A DNA stretch of 5,271 nt from Gammaproteobacteria bacterium (lineage in GTDB: Bacteria > Pseudomonadota > Gammaproteobacteria > Xanthomonadales > Rhodanobacteraceae), in the NCBI GenBank assembly GCA_005877675.1, contig VBNZ01000223.1, positions 908 through 6,178 on the forward strand, in the 5' to 3' direction. Positions 1 through 5,271 of this stretch are shown one piece after another (within the stretch, counting starts at the first letter, position 1; each line of letters opens with the position of its first letter). Below the pieces are notes generated by a model. That model made no database searches, had not been told where the DNA came from, and saw nothing but the letters and a program-made list of their open reading frames with translations. Made by a program: the position numbers and the translations under genes.

Positions 1-845
1 GGCCGCTGATTGCCCGTTTCGCCGCGGCGGAATCTCGGCTCGGCGAGCTGGCAGCGCGCCGACGCGGCACGTCCGTCGTGTACGAATTCCTGCGTTTCGG
101 CTGCAAGCAAGCCTGGGCCTGTCTGTTCGGCGGCGCGATGGTCGCACTGCTCGTCGCCACCCACTGGTGGTATCCGCGCGATGCGTCGTTGGCGCGCTAT
201 GACTTTCTATTCGTGGCAGCGCTCGCACTGCAGGTGACGATGCTCTACCTGAAACTCGAAACGCCGGCCGAAGCCAAGGTGATCCTGATCTACCATGTCA
301 TCGGCACGATCATGGAAGTCTTCAAGACCGATGCTGGTTCATGGCTCTACCCCGGTGCGGGTCTGCTGCGCGTCGGCGGCGTGCCGTTGTTTTCCGGCTT
401 TATGTACGCTTCGATCGGCAGCTATATCGCGCGCTGCTGGCGTCTATTTGATTTTCGAATCACACATCATCCGTCGCTGCAGTCCATCGCAATACTGAGC
501 GCGGTGATCTACACAAATTTTTATACCCATCACTATATGGTCGATTTGCGCTTTGCGCTGTTCGCCGTTGCTGCCGCGCTGTTCGGCCGCACTTGGGTGC
601 ACTATCGAATTTGGCGCGCGCACCGGCGCATGCCCCTGCTGCTGGGCCTGTTGCTGGTTGCACTGTTTATCTGGATCGCGGAAAACCTCGGCACGGCGAC
701 CGCGACGTGGCTCTATCCGCACCAGAGCGCCGCGTGGACAGCGGTTCGCCTCGGCAAGCTCGGTTCGTGGTTCCTGCTGCTGATCGTCAGCTACACCTTG
801 GTTGCAGCCGTAAACCGACTGCAACCACATCCGTCTTCAGGGTGA
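1..845 (+). CDS. DUF817 family integral membrane protein (5'-partial)
   Basis: This is a multi-pass inner-membrane protein of unknown function. I recognise the DUF817 family from the conserved YEFLRFG-KQAWACLFGG entry, a first E-x8-WLYP motif, the GGVPLFSGFMYASIGSYIAR stretch, an NFYTHH motif and a second E-x8-WLYP. The frame (first whole codon at 3) has no stop back to the window edge. The residues encoded before the GTG at 78 (PLIARFAAAESRL...) look like the family's usual N-terminus, so the real start is probably off the left end and the GTG at 78 is internal. About 280 residues are visible. Counting the GTG codon as 1, hydrophobic segments lie near 12-30, 43-59, 68-82, 99-118, 133-148, 157-175, 186-203 and 222-247, giving about eight helices. 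His pairs at 130-131 and 151-152 stand out. The gene ends 4 bp from the convergent AEH gene. Family assignment is firm; function is unknown. Confidence 0.85.
   Translation, partial: PLIARFAAAESRLGELAARRRGTSVVYEFLRFGCKQAWACLFGGAMVALLVATHWWYPRDASLARYDFLFVAALALQVTMLYLKLETPAEAKVILIYHVIGTIMEVFKTDAGSWLYPGAGLLRVGGVPLFSGFMYASIGSYIARCWRLFDFRITHHPSLQSIAILSAVIYTNFYTHHYMVDLRFALFAVAAALFGRTWVHYRIWRAHRRMPLLLGLLLVALFIWIAENLGTATATWLYPHQSAAWTAVRLGKLGSWFLLLIVSYTLVAAVNRLQPHPSSG
799..827. terminator. 9-bp perfect inverted repeat at the convergent gene ends, possible terminator or 3'-end hairpin
   Basis: TGGTTGCAG (799-807) and CTGCAACCA (819-827) are perfect reverse complements around an 11-nt loop. The repeat sits inside the last codons of the DUF817 gene and about 22 nt past the AEH stop on the - strand. 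Neither strand has a clear T-run after the stem, so it is not a textbook intrinsic terminator. A bidirectional hairpin that stabilises 3' ends or helps stop the - strand transcript is plausible. Part of the symmetry could also be coincidental coding sequence. Confidence 0.35.
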
Positions 846-849
846 CACC

Positions 850-2796
850 TCAGTTGCCGGGCACCACCGGCAGCTCGATCGCGCTCGCATGCGTCGCATT
901 GCGATACACGCGCTGTGTGGCCTTCTGGTAGTCGGCCGGCTTGGCGAAGAAGATGTTCGGCACGAACGTCTGCGGATTGCGGTCGTACAGTGGAAACCAG
1001 CTCGACTGGATCTGCACCATGATGCGGTGGCCGCGTTCGAACACGTGATTGGCGGTCGGCAGGCCGAAGCGGTAGACCAACGGCTGGTTCGCGGCGAGCG
1101 CCGCCGGTTTGTCGAAACCCGTGCGATAACGGCCGCGGAAAATGTCCATCGCGACGCCGAGTTCGTAGCCGCCCATTTCGGGCTTCGACGGCACCGAATC
1201 GGGATAGACGTCGATCAGCTTGACGACCCAATCGCTGTCCGTGCCGCTGCTCGAAGCGACGAGATTCACCTGCGGCGCGCCGCCGATATGCAGCGGCGCA
1301 GTCAGCGCTTCGGTGACATAAGTCAGCACGTCGGTGCGGCCGTCGACGAAGCGCTGATCGACCACGAGCCAGCGCTTCCACGCATCGCCGTCGCCAAAGT
1401 TCACGGGCCGCGGCTGATACGGCACGGGCTTCGCCGGATCGGACACGTATTCGTCGAACGCGTCGAGCGCCGCTCCCGGCGCACTGAACGATAGGCTGTG
1501 ATTCGCCCCGAGATACAGGGGCTTCGACGTCGCCGCGCAACCCTGCGCGCAGGACAGCGGCCAAGATTTATAGCGGTCCCAATGATTCTCGCCCGTGTTG
1601 TAGATCCATACCGGCGGCGTATCGGCCTTCGGCGCACCTTCGACCAGGTACTGATCGAAGAACGGCTTCAGCACATCGCGGCGGAATTGCAGTGCCGAGT
1701 CGCCTTCCCATTGCAACACGCCTAGCGACGAACCGTCGTAATTGACCTGACTATGCCGCCACGGCCCCATCACCAAGAAGTTCTTGTCGTTGGCCGTGTC
1801 CTTGAGCTCCATCGCGGCGTAGCAGTGGATCGCGCCCCACATGTCCTCTTGATCCCATAAGCCCTGCTCCCACAGCACCGGCACGCTTAGCGGCTGCTTG
1901 GCCATGATCGCGTCGAGCGCCTGGCCCTGCCAGAACGCATCGTAGGCCGGGTGCTCGGACAGCTTCTTCCAGAACGCGAGCTGGTCAAAGCCCATCGCGT
2001 GCGCATAATCGCCCGCGGAACCTGCGCGCAGGAAATTTTCGTAGTCGTCGAAATTCACACGCGCCGACCGCTTGCCCTCGCCGTGCGCCGAGGTCTGTCC
2101 CATCACATAGTCGAAATTGGGCTGGCGGAATGCGCCGTAGTGAAACCAGTCGTCGCCCATCCAGCCGTCGACCATCGGGCTCTCAGGCGCGGCGACCTTG
2201 AGCGCCGGATGCGGATTGATCAGCGCCATTACCACGGTGAATCCTTCGTAGGACGAGCCGAGCATGCCGACGCGGCCGTTCGATTCCTTGACGTTCTTCA
2301 CCAGCCAATCGATCGTGTCGTAGGCGTCGGTCGAGTGGTCGACCTTGGAGCCGTTGAGCGGCCCGCGCAGCGGCCGCGTCATCACGTAGTCGCCCTCGGA
2401 ACCGTATTTGCCGCGCACATCCTGCACCACGCGAATGTAGCCACCTTTGACGATCACTTCGGTCGCATTGTCGTAACCCCAGAGTTCCGGCCCGAGATGG
2501 GAGGTGGGACTGTGATTGGTGAGCGCGTCAGCATCGTAAGGTGTGCGCGTCAGCAGAATGGGCGCATGGCTCGCACCCTTGGGCACGAGAATGACTGTAT
2601 GTAATTTGACCCCGTCACGCATGGGAATCATCGCGACTCTGCGGGTGTAGTCCCACGTGGTCTGATTTGGCTGGAAGTTTGCGGGAGTCTCGCTCGGATA
2701 ATCGGGGTACTGAGACTGCTGTGCGCTGGCGATGAGTGCGATTGCGGTGAGGCTGAGGACGAACGCAGTACGGCGCAGGACAAATTGGAATCGCAT
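850..2796 (-). CDS. Alpha-amino-acid ester hydrolase (CocE/NonD, S15-type), exported
   Basis: Predicted periplasmic alpha/beta-hydrolase that hydrolyses or transfers the acyl group of esters and amides carrying an alpha-amino group (EC 3.1.1.43; aehA in acetic acid bacteria). The protein has 648 residues. A signal peptide covers 1-25 (RR near 8-9, hydrophobic core, ASA then QQ). The nucleophile S182 lies in GSSYEG, followed by Y183 (the oxyanion-hole Tyr of AEHs). D315 lies in GLWDQED and H348 in GPWRHS. D216, E317 and D318 match the carboxylate cluster that holds the substrate amino group in AEHs. As I recall the Xanthomonas citri enzyme numbering (S174, D208, D307, E309, D310, H340), every position here is offset by exactly 8. 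The C-terminal part is the jellyroll domain of the CocE family. A possible disulfide pair is C416/C420. I chose the ATG at 2796 because it gives a clean signal peptide and has AAAAGG 8 nt upstream; the frame runs open to an ATG at 2937, but that would overlap the ispB promoter. The natural substrate is unknown; a peptide or amino-acid ester is possible. Confidence 0.88.
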   Translation of the reverse strand: MRFQFVLRRTAFVLSLTAIALIASAQQSQYPDYPSETPANFQPNQTTWDYTRRVAMIPMRDGVKLHTVILVPKGASHAPILLTRTPYDADALTNHSPTSHLGPELWGYDNATEVIVKGGYIRVVQDVRGKYGSEGDYVMTRPLRGPLNGSKVDHSTDAYDTIDWLVKNVKESNGRVGMLGSSYEGFTVVMALINPHPALKVAAPESPMVDGWMGDDWFHYGAFRQPNFDYVMGQTSAHGEGKRSARVNFDDYENFLRAGSAGDYAHAMGFDQLAFWKKLSEHPAYDAFWQGQALDAIMAKQPLSVPVLWEQGLWDQEDMWGAIHCYAAMELKDTANDKNFLVMGPWRHSQVNYDGSSLGVLQWEGDSALQFRRDVLKPFFDQYLVEGAPKADTPPVWIYNTGENHWDRYKSWPLSCAQGCAATSKPLYLGANHSLSFSAPGAALDAFDEYVSDPAKPVPYQPRPVNFGDGDAWKRWLVVDQRFVDGRTDVLTYVTEALTAPLHIGGAPQVNLVASSSGTDSDWVVKLIDVYPDSVPSKPEMGGYELGVAMDIFRGRYRTGFDKPAALAANQPLVYRFGLPTANHVFERGHRIMVQIQSSWFPLYDRNPQTFVPNIFFAKPADYQKATQRVYRNATHASAIELPVVPGN

Positions 2797-2805
2797 ATTC
2801 AATGC

Positions 2806-2840
2806 CTTTTTTTGAAAAAGTGCGACCAAGAGGATGGTCG
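2806..2840 (-). promoter_or_regulatory. Two consecutive hairpins in the AEH leader, possible attenuator or Shine-Dalgarno-masking element
   Basis: On the - strand, CGACCA-TCCTCT-TGGTCG (2840-2823) forms a perfect 6-bp stem with a 6-nt loop. Three nt later comes TTTTT, then CAA and AAAAAG. This second repeat, CTTTTT/AAAAAG (2820-2806), would pair the U-run with the A-tract and first G of the Shine-Dalgarno AAAAGG. The first stem plus U-run resembles a short intrinsic terminator. The second resembles a U-rich stem that masks the ribosome site. The U-run can serve only one role at a time. The base pairing is seen directly; any regulatory role is inference. Confidence 0.35.
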
Positions 2841-2882
2841 TTCTGTCTTGGCGATCGGGACGATTGCGAAAATAAGCCTGCG

Positions 2883-2910
2883 ATACTAGTCGCGATCGCG
2901 GCACAGGCAA
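2883..2910 (-). promoter_or_regulatory. Candidate promoter for the AEH gene
   Basis: Reading the - strand, TTGCCT (2910-2905) is followed after 16 nt by TAGTAT (2888-2883). Each hexamer matches the sigma-70 consensus at 4 of 6 positions. It would give a leader of about 80 nt that includes both hairpins before the start codon. It is the best pair I found, but it is weak and other assignments are possible. Confidence 0.3.
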
Positions 2911-2947
2911 AGAGCCGGTGGTCACGCGAAGTCGCATGCGCGACGGC

Positions 2948-2953
2948 TATAAT
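2948..2953 (+). promoter_or_regulatory. Consensus -10 box (TATAAT) of the ispB promoter
   Basis: A perfect TATAAT lies 27 nt before the chosen ispB start codon, predicting transcription from about 2960 and a leader of about 20 nt. The correctly spaced -35 region (around 2925-2930, CGCGAA) is poor. The box argues against the longer ispB starts at 2918 or 2936, which lie upstream of the likely transcription start. Confidence 0.65.
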
Positions 2954-2980
2954 CGGCGCAAATTCGCGTCAAGAGTCCAG

Positions 2981-3988
2981 ATGGCCATCGCCCCCGCTCC
3001 GCAATCGATCACGAGTTTCGCCGACGTCCAGACCTACGCTGCGCCAGCAATGGCGCGCGTCAATGCGCTGATCCGCAGCGCACTCGCCTCCGATGTCGTT
3101 CTGATCAACCAGATTGCCGAGCACATCATCGGCGGCGGCGGCAAGCGTCTGCGGCCAGTGCTGCATCTGCTTGCTGCGCGCGCCGCCGGCTATGCCGATC
3201 ACGACCAGCAGGACCATATCCAGCTTGCCGCGGTGATCGAATTCATCCACACCGCGACGCTGCTGCACGACGACGTCGTCGACGAATCCGACCTGCGCCG
3301 CGGGCGCAAGACCGCGAACGCGCTGTGGGGTAATGCGGCCTCGGTGCTGGTCGGCGATTTTCTCTACTCGCGCTCGTTCCAGCTCATGGTCGACCTCGAC
3401 CGCATGCGCGTGATGCGCATCCTCGCCGATACGACCAACCGCATTGCCGAGGGCGAGGTGCTGCAGCTTTTGAACATCCACAATCCCGACGTCGACGAGC
3501 CTGCGTATCTGCGCGTGATCGAGCGCAAGACGGCGGTACTGTTCGCCGCGGCGACGCGCCTGGGCGGCGTGCTCGCGGGCGTGCCGGCCGCGCAGGAGAA
3601 CGCGCTCGCCGATTACGGCATGCATCTGGGCTACGCCTTCCAGATCGCCGACGATGTGCTCGATTACGTCTCCGACGCGGGCACGCTCGGCAAAAACATC
3701 GGCGACGACCTTGCCGAGGGCAAGGCGACGTTGCCCCTCATCTACGCGATCGAACGCGCGCCGGCCGACCAGGCAGCGAGCCTCAGGCGCGCGATCGAAA
3801 CCGGCGGACTCGACTCACTCGACAATATCGTCAGCGCGATCCGCGACACCGGCGCGATTGCGCGCGCGCGCGATCTTGCGCAGGTGCATGCGGACAAGGC
3901 CAAGGCTGCGCTCGCGCTGCTGCCCGAGTCCGAGGCGCGCGATGCGCTGGGCGTGCTCGCGGACTACGCACTGCAGCGCGATCACTGA
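2981..3988 (+). CDS. ispB: Octaprenyl (long-chain trans-polyprenyl) diphosphate synthase
   Basis: Cytoplasmic class I prenyltransferase that extends an allylic diphosphate with isopentenyl diphosphate units to the long chain used as the ubiquinone side chain. The 335-residue protein has the family motifs in order: GGGGKRLRP (51-59, diphosphate-binding K/R), the first Asp-rich motif HDDVVDESD with D97, D98 and D101, RRGRKTAN just after it, NAASVLVGDFLYSR, ERKTA, the second Asp-rich motif FQIADDVLDY with D224, D225 and D228, and GKNIGDDLAEGKATLPLIYA. The EFIHTATLLHDDVVDESD stretch is almost that of E. coli IspB, and the small residue Ala five before the first Asp fits a long-chain product. Exact chain length (C40) is inferred from homology. 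I chose the ATG at 2981 because it follows the TATAAT at 2948 and agrees with the usual family length; its Shine-Dalgarno (AAGAG at 2971-2975) is weak. The gene appears monocistronic. Confidence 0.95.
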   Translation: MAIAPAPQSITSFADVQTYAAPAMARVNALIRSALASDVVLINQIAEHIIGGGGKRLRPVLHLLAARAAGYADHDQQDHIQLAAVIEFIHTATLLHDDVVDESDLRRGRKTANALWGNAASVLVGDFLYSRSFQLMVDLDRMRVMRILADTTNRIAEGEVLQLLNIHNPDVDEPAYLRVIERKTAVLFAAATRLGGVLAGVPAAQENALADYGMHLGYAFQIADDVLDYVSDAGTLGKNIGDDLAEGKATLPLIYAIERAPADQAASLRRAIETGGLDSLDNIVSAIRDTGAIARARDLAQVHADKAKAALALLPESEARDALGVLADYALQRDH

Positions 3989-4012
3989 GCATCGCCGCAT
4001 CGTCCGCAACCG

Positions 4013-4441
4013 TTACTCCGGCTCGACGTCCTCGCAACCTATATCGCTCTTGCCACTCGCGACATCCGCGCGCGCGCGTTCGGCGAGTTTGCGATAACGC
4101 GCACGCGTCTGGTCGAGCAGCGCATCGTCGAGTTCCTCCAGATCAAGCAAGGCGTTGTGTGCGCCCTCGATCGCGCGAATCAACTCGTCGATCTTGATCT
4201 GCAGCGCCTCGCCGTCCCGGTTCTGGGTGTTCTGGATCAGAAACACCATCAGAAACGTGATGATGGTCGTACCGGTGTTGATGACCAGTTGCCAGGTGTC
4301 GCTGAAGTGGAACATCGGCCCGGTGATGACCCAGACGAGGATGACCGCCAAGGCCAGCGCGAACGTCAGCGGACGGCCAGTCGCACGCGCGGCCCAGTTC
4401 GCGAACCGCCCGAAGGTGCCGCGATTGCGCATCAGTGTCAT
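4013..4441 (-). CDS. Small two-helix membrane protein, low-affinity iron permease (Fet4-like) family
   Basis: A 142-residue inner-membrane protein. A short basic N-terminus (FGRFANWAARATGRP) leads to TM1 at about 24-44, a loop with FHFSDTWQ, TM2 at about 51-71, and the family signature NTGTTIITFLMVFLIQNTQNRD. The rest is a charged, probably helical tail rich in Glu, Asp and Arg (about 77-130), likely cytoplasmic. The family is named after yeast Fet4 but the bacterial members are far shorter, so iron transport by this protein is only a family label; a regulatory or sensor role is equally open. It is the second gene of an operon. Its ATG overlaps the upstream stop as ATGA, and I see no good Shine-Dalgarno of its own, which suggests translational coupling. 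An alternative start at Met4 (4432) is possible. It converges on ispB with 24 bp between stops and no clear terminator. Confidence 0.8.
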   Translation of the reverse strand: MTLMRNRGTFGRFANWAARATGRPLTFALALAVILVWVITGPMFHFSDTWQLVINTGTTIITFLMVFLIQNTQNRDGEALQIKIDELIRAIEGAHNALLDLEELDDALLDQTRARYRKLAERARADVASGKSDIGCEDVEPE

Positions 4442-5226
4442 TTTTCGGCGAACGCTTCGTCAAAGAGCGCGTGCATCGCCGCAAACGCACGCTTGGCGGT
4501 CTTCTCGTTGTAGACGCAGCCCGGCGGGTTGTGCGAGACCGGCACGGCGAAGCAGTGCACGGTGCCGGAGTAGTTGTGGAACTGCCAATCCACGTTCGCC
4601 TCGTTCATTTCTTTCTCGAACGCGGCGATCTTGTCGGGCGAGACGCCACGGTCGTCGGCACCGTTGAGCACGAGCACCTTGCCCTTGATGTTCTTCGCGA
4701 GCGCAGGATCGTCGGTGGAGAGATTGCCGTGGAAGGTGACGAAGCCCTGCACATCCGCACCCGAACGCGCGAGATCGAGCGTGGTCGCACCACCGAAGCA
4801 GAAGCCGATCGCACCGTAGTGCTTGCCGTCCAGCGGTGCCTTGCCGGTCTGCGCCTTGAGCTGGCTCAGCGCTGCGTTGATGCGCGTGCGCATCATCGCG
4901 CGATCGCCGAGCAGCGGCTTGATCGCGGTCGTCGCCTCCTCGTCGGTTTTCGGGCGCACGTCGGTGCCATAGACATCGGCAACGAGTATCACGTAGTCCC
5001 TGCCGGCGATGCTTTTCGCCAGCGCGATCTGGTCTGCGTTCATGCCCTTCCAGTCGGGCGTCATCACAATGCCGGGGCGCGCGGTCTTGACCGCGTCGTC
5101 GTAGACGAGCGCGCTCTGCATCTTCTTGCCGCCCACGTCGTAATCGAGATTCTTCACTACCATCGCAGCCTGCGCGAAGGGCGCACACAGCGCAAACAGG
5201 GTAGCGAGAGCGAGTTTCGATTTCAT
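4438..5226 (-). CDS. Exported dienelactone hydrolase family protein
   Basis: A 262-residue alpha/beta-hydrolase with a Cys-Asp-His triad. The signal peptide is residues 1-20 (MKSK, hydrophobic core, AQA then AM), so the enzyme is predicted to act in the periplasm, unlike classical cytoplasmic dienelactone hydrolases. The nucleophile C143 lies in GFCFGG, the acid is probably D192 in NGADDRGVS, and the base is H224 in TVHCFA. The position of the classical active-site Glu (family HEWWG) carries PDWKG here, so Asp58 replaces it. Two further Cys (225, 237) lie in the C-terminal segment. It starts at the ATG at 5226 with a strong AGGAG 7 nt upstream. It is the first gene of an operon with the Fet4-like protein. 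The substrate is unknown; the dienelactone name is a family label and does not imply aromatic degradation here, since no catechol-pathway gene is nearby. Confidence 0.87.
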   Translation of the reverse strand: MKSKLALATLFALCAPFAQAAMVVKNLDYDVGGKKMQSALVYDDAVKTARPGIVMTPDWKGMNADQIALAKSIAGRDYVILVADVYGTDVRPKTDEEATTAIKPLLGDRAMMRTRINAALSQLKAQTGKAPLDGKHYGAIGFCFGGATTLDLARSGADVQGFVTFHGNLSTDDPALAKNIKGKVLVLNGADDRGVSPDKIAAFEKEMNEANVDWQFHNYSGTVHCFAVPVSHNPPGCVYNEKTAKRAFAAMHALFDEAFAEK

Positions 5227-5233
5227 GGCGAGA

Positions 5234-5238
5234 CTCCT
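5234..5238 (-). promoter_or_regulatory. Strong ribosome binding site of the DLH gene (AGGAG)
   Basis: AGGAG on the - strand sits 7 nt before the ATG at 5226 and fixes the start codon that gives a complete signal peptide. Confidence 0.75.
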
Positions 5239-5253
5239 GCGTACGGGAGCCGA

Positions 5254-5259
5254 ATCATA
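5254..5259 (-). promoter_or_regulatory. Candidate -10 box for the DLH/Fet4-like operon
   Basis: On the - strand TATGAT matches the -10 consensus at 5 of 6 positions and lies 27 nt before the DLH start codon, the same distance as the TATAAT of ispB. The matching -35 would fall just beyond the right edge of the window, so the promoter cannot be fully judged. Confidence 0.4.
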
Positions 5260-5271
5260 ACGCCTTCGCCG

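Larger units (their letters stand above)
2797..2980. promoter_or_regulatory. Divergent regulatory region between the AEH gene and ispB
   Basis: No gene lies in these 184 bp. The region holds the start signals of both flanking genes: a structured leader for the AEH gene on its left side, a 10-bp palindrome CGCGATCGCG at 2891-2900, and the ispB -10 box near the right side. The candidate promoters are back to back and non-overlapping, so the two genes could share a regulator bound between them, but nothing in the sequence proves co-regulation. Confidence 0.6.

Noticed and set aside
444..1564. Long open frames opposite or out of frame with the DUF817 and AEH genes
   Set aside because: They are shadows of GC-rich coding sequence: Arg/Ala-rich, low-complexity translations with no recognisable domain, overlapping genes with clear family motifs.
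889..2604. Open + strand frames of about 200 residues within the AEH gene (889-1494, 1951-2604)
   Set aside because: They are antisense to an intact enzyme with all catalytic motifs, and their translations are His/Arg/Val-rich without domains, as expected of antisense frames in GC-rich DNA.
2797..2937. N-terminal extension of the AEH to an ATG at 2937 (47 extra residues)
   Set aside because: It would bury the signal peptide internally, runs through the leader hairpins and the candidate promoter, and overlaps the ispB upstream region. The ATG at 2796 has a Shine-Dalgarno sequence and a clean signal peptide.
2918..2980. Longer ispB starts at the GTG at 2918 or the ATG at 2936
   Set aside because: A perfect TATAAT at 2948-2953 lies inside the extension, and the added residues do not look like the family N-terminus.
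3978..3995. Short inverted repeat GCGAT/ATCGC around the ispB stop as a terminator
   Set aside because: Only 5 bp with an 8-nt loop and no T-run; not better than chance.
5232..5251. Hairpin (GGCTCC/GGAGTC on the - strand) that would mask the DLH ribosome site
   Set aside because: The likely -10 at 5254-5259 puts the transcription start at about 5247, inside the 5' arm, so the full stem would not be in the RNA. It also needs a G-U pair.

Overview
This 5.3 kb window is ordinary, densely coding chromosomal DNA. It is GC-rich by eye, and third codon positions are strongly G/C. The IspB-type prenyl synthase (ubiquinone side chain), a periplasmic alpha-amino-acid ester hydrolase of the Xanthomonas type, and the DUF817 protein together suggest a gammaproteobacterium of the Xanthomonadales (Lysobacterales). 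That placement is inferred from protein flavour and was not tested by search. I see no RNA gene, IS element, CRISPR array, phage gene or attachment site.

Layout, left to right. (1) The 3' part of a DUF817 multi-pass membrane protein on the + strand; its reading frame is open to the left edge, so its true start lies outside the window. (2) A gene on the - strand ending only 4 bp away, tail to tail, encoding a secreted serine hydrolase. Its catalytic triad and acidic cluster match alpha-amino-acid ester hydrolases (AEH). (3) A divergent intergenic region of about 184 bp, with a consensus TATAAT for ispB, a weaker candidate promoter for the AEH, a 10-bp palindrome, and two consecutive hairpins just before the AEH start codon. 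(4) ispB on the + strand. (5) Twenty-four bp beyond ispB, in convergent orientation, a two-gene - strand operon: an exported dienelactone-hydrolase-like enzyme followed, with an ATGA overlap, by a small two-helix membrane protein of the low-affinity iron permease (Fet4-like) family.

The genes do not form one obvious pathway. IspB makes the polyprenyl diphosphate used for ubiquinone. The two hydrolases are both predicted to be exported, but their natural substrates are unknown. The most useful second looks are the AEH active-site signature, the structured leader of the AEH gene, the internal duplication in the DUF817 protein, and the coupled DLH/Fet4-like pair. I found no convincing previously undescribed system.
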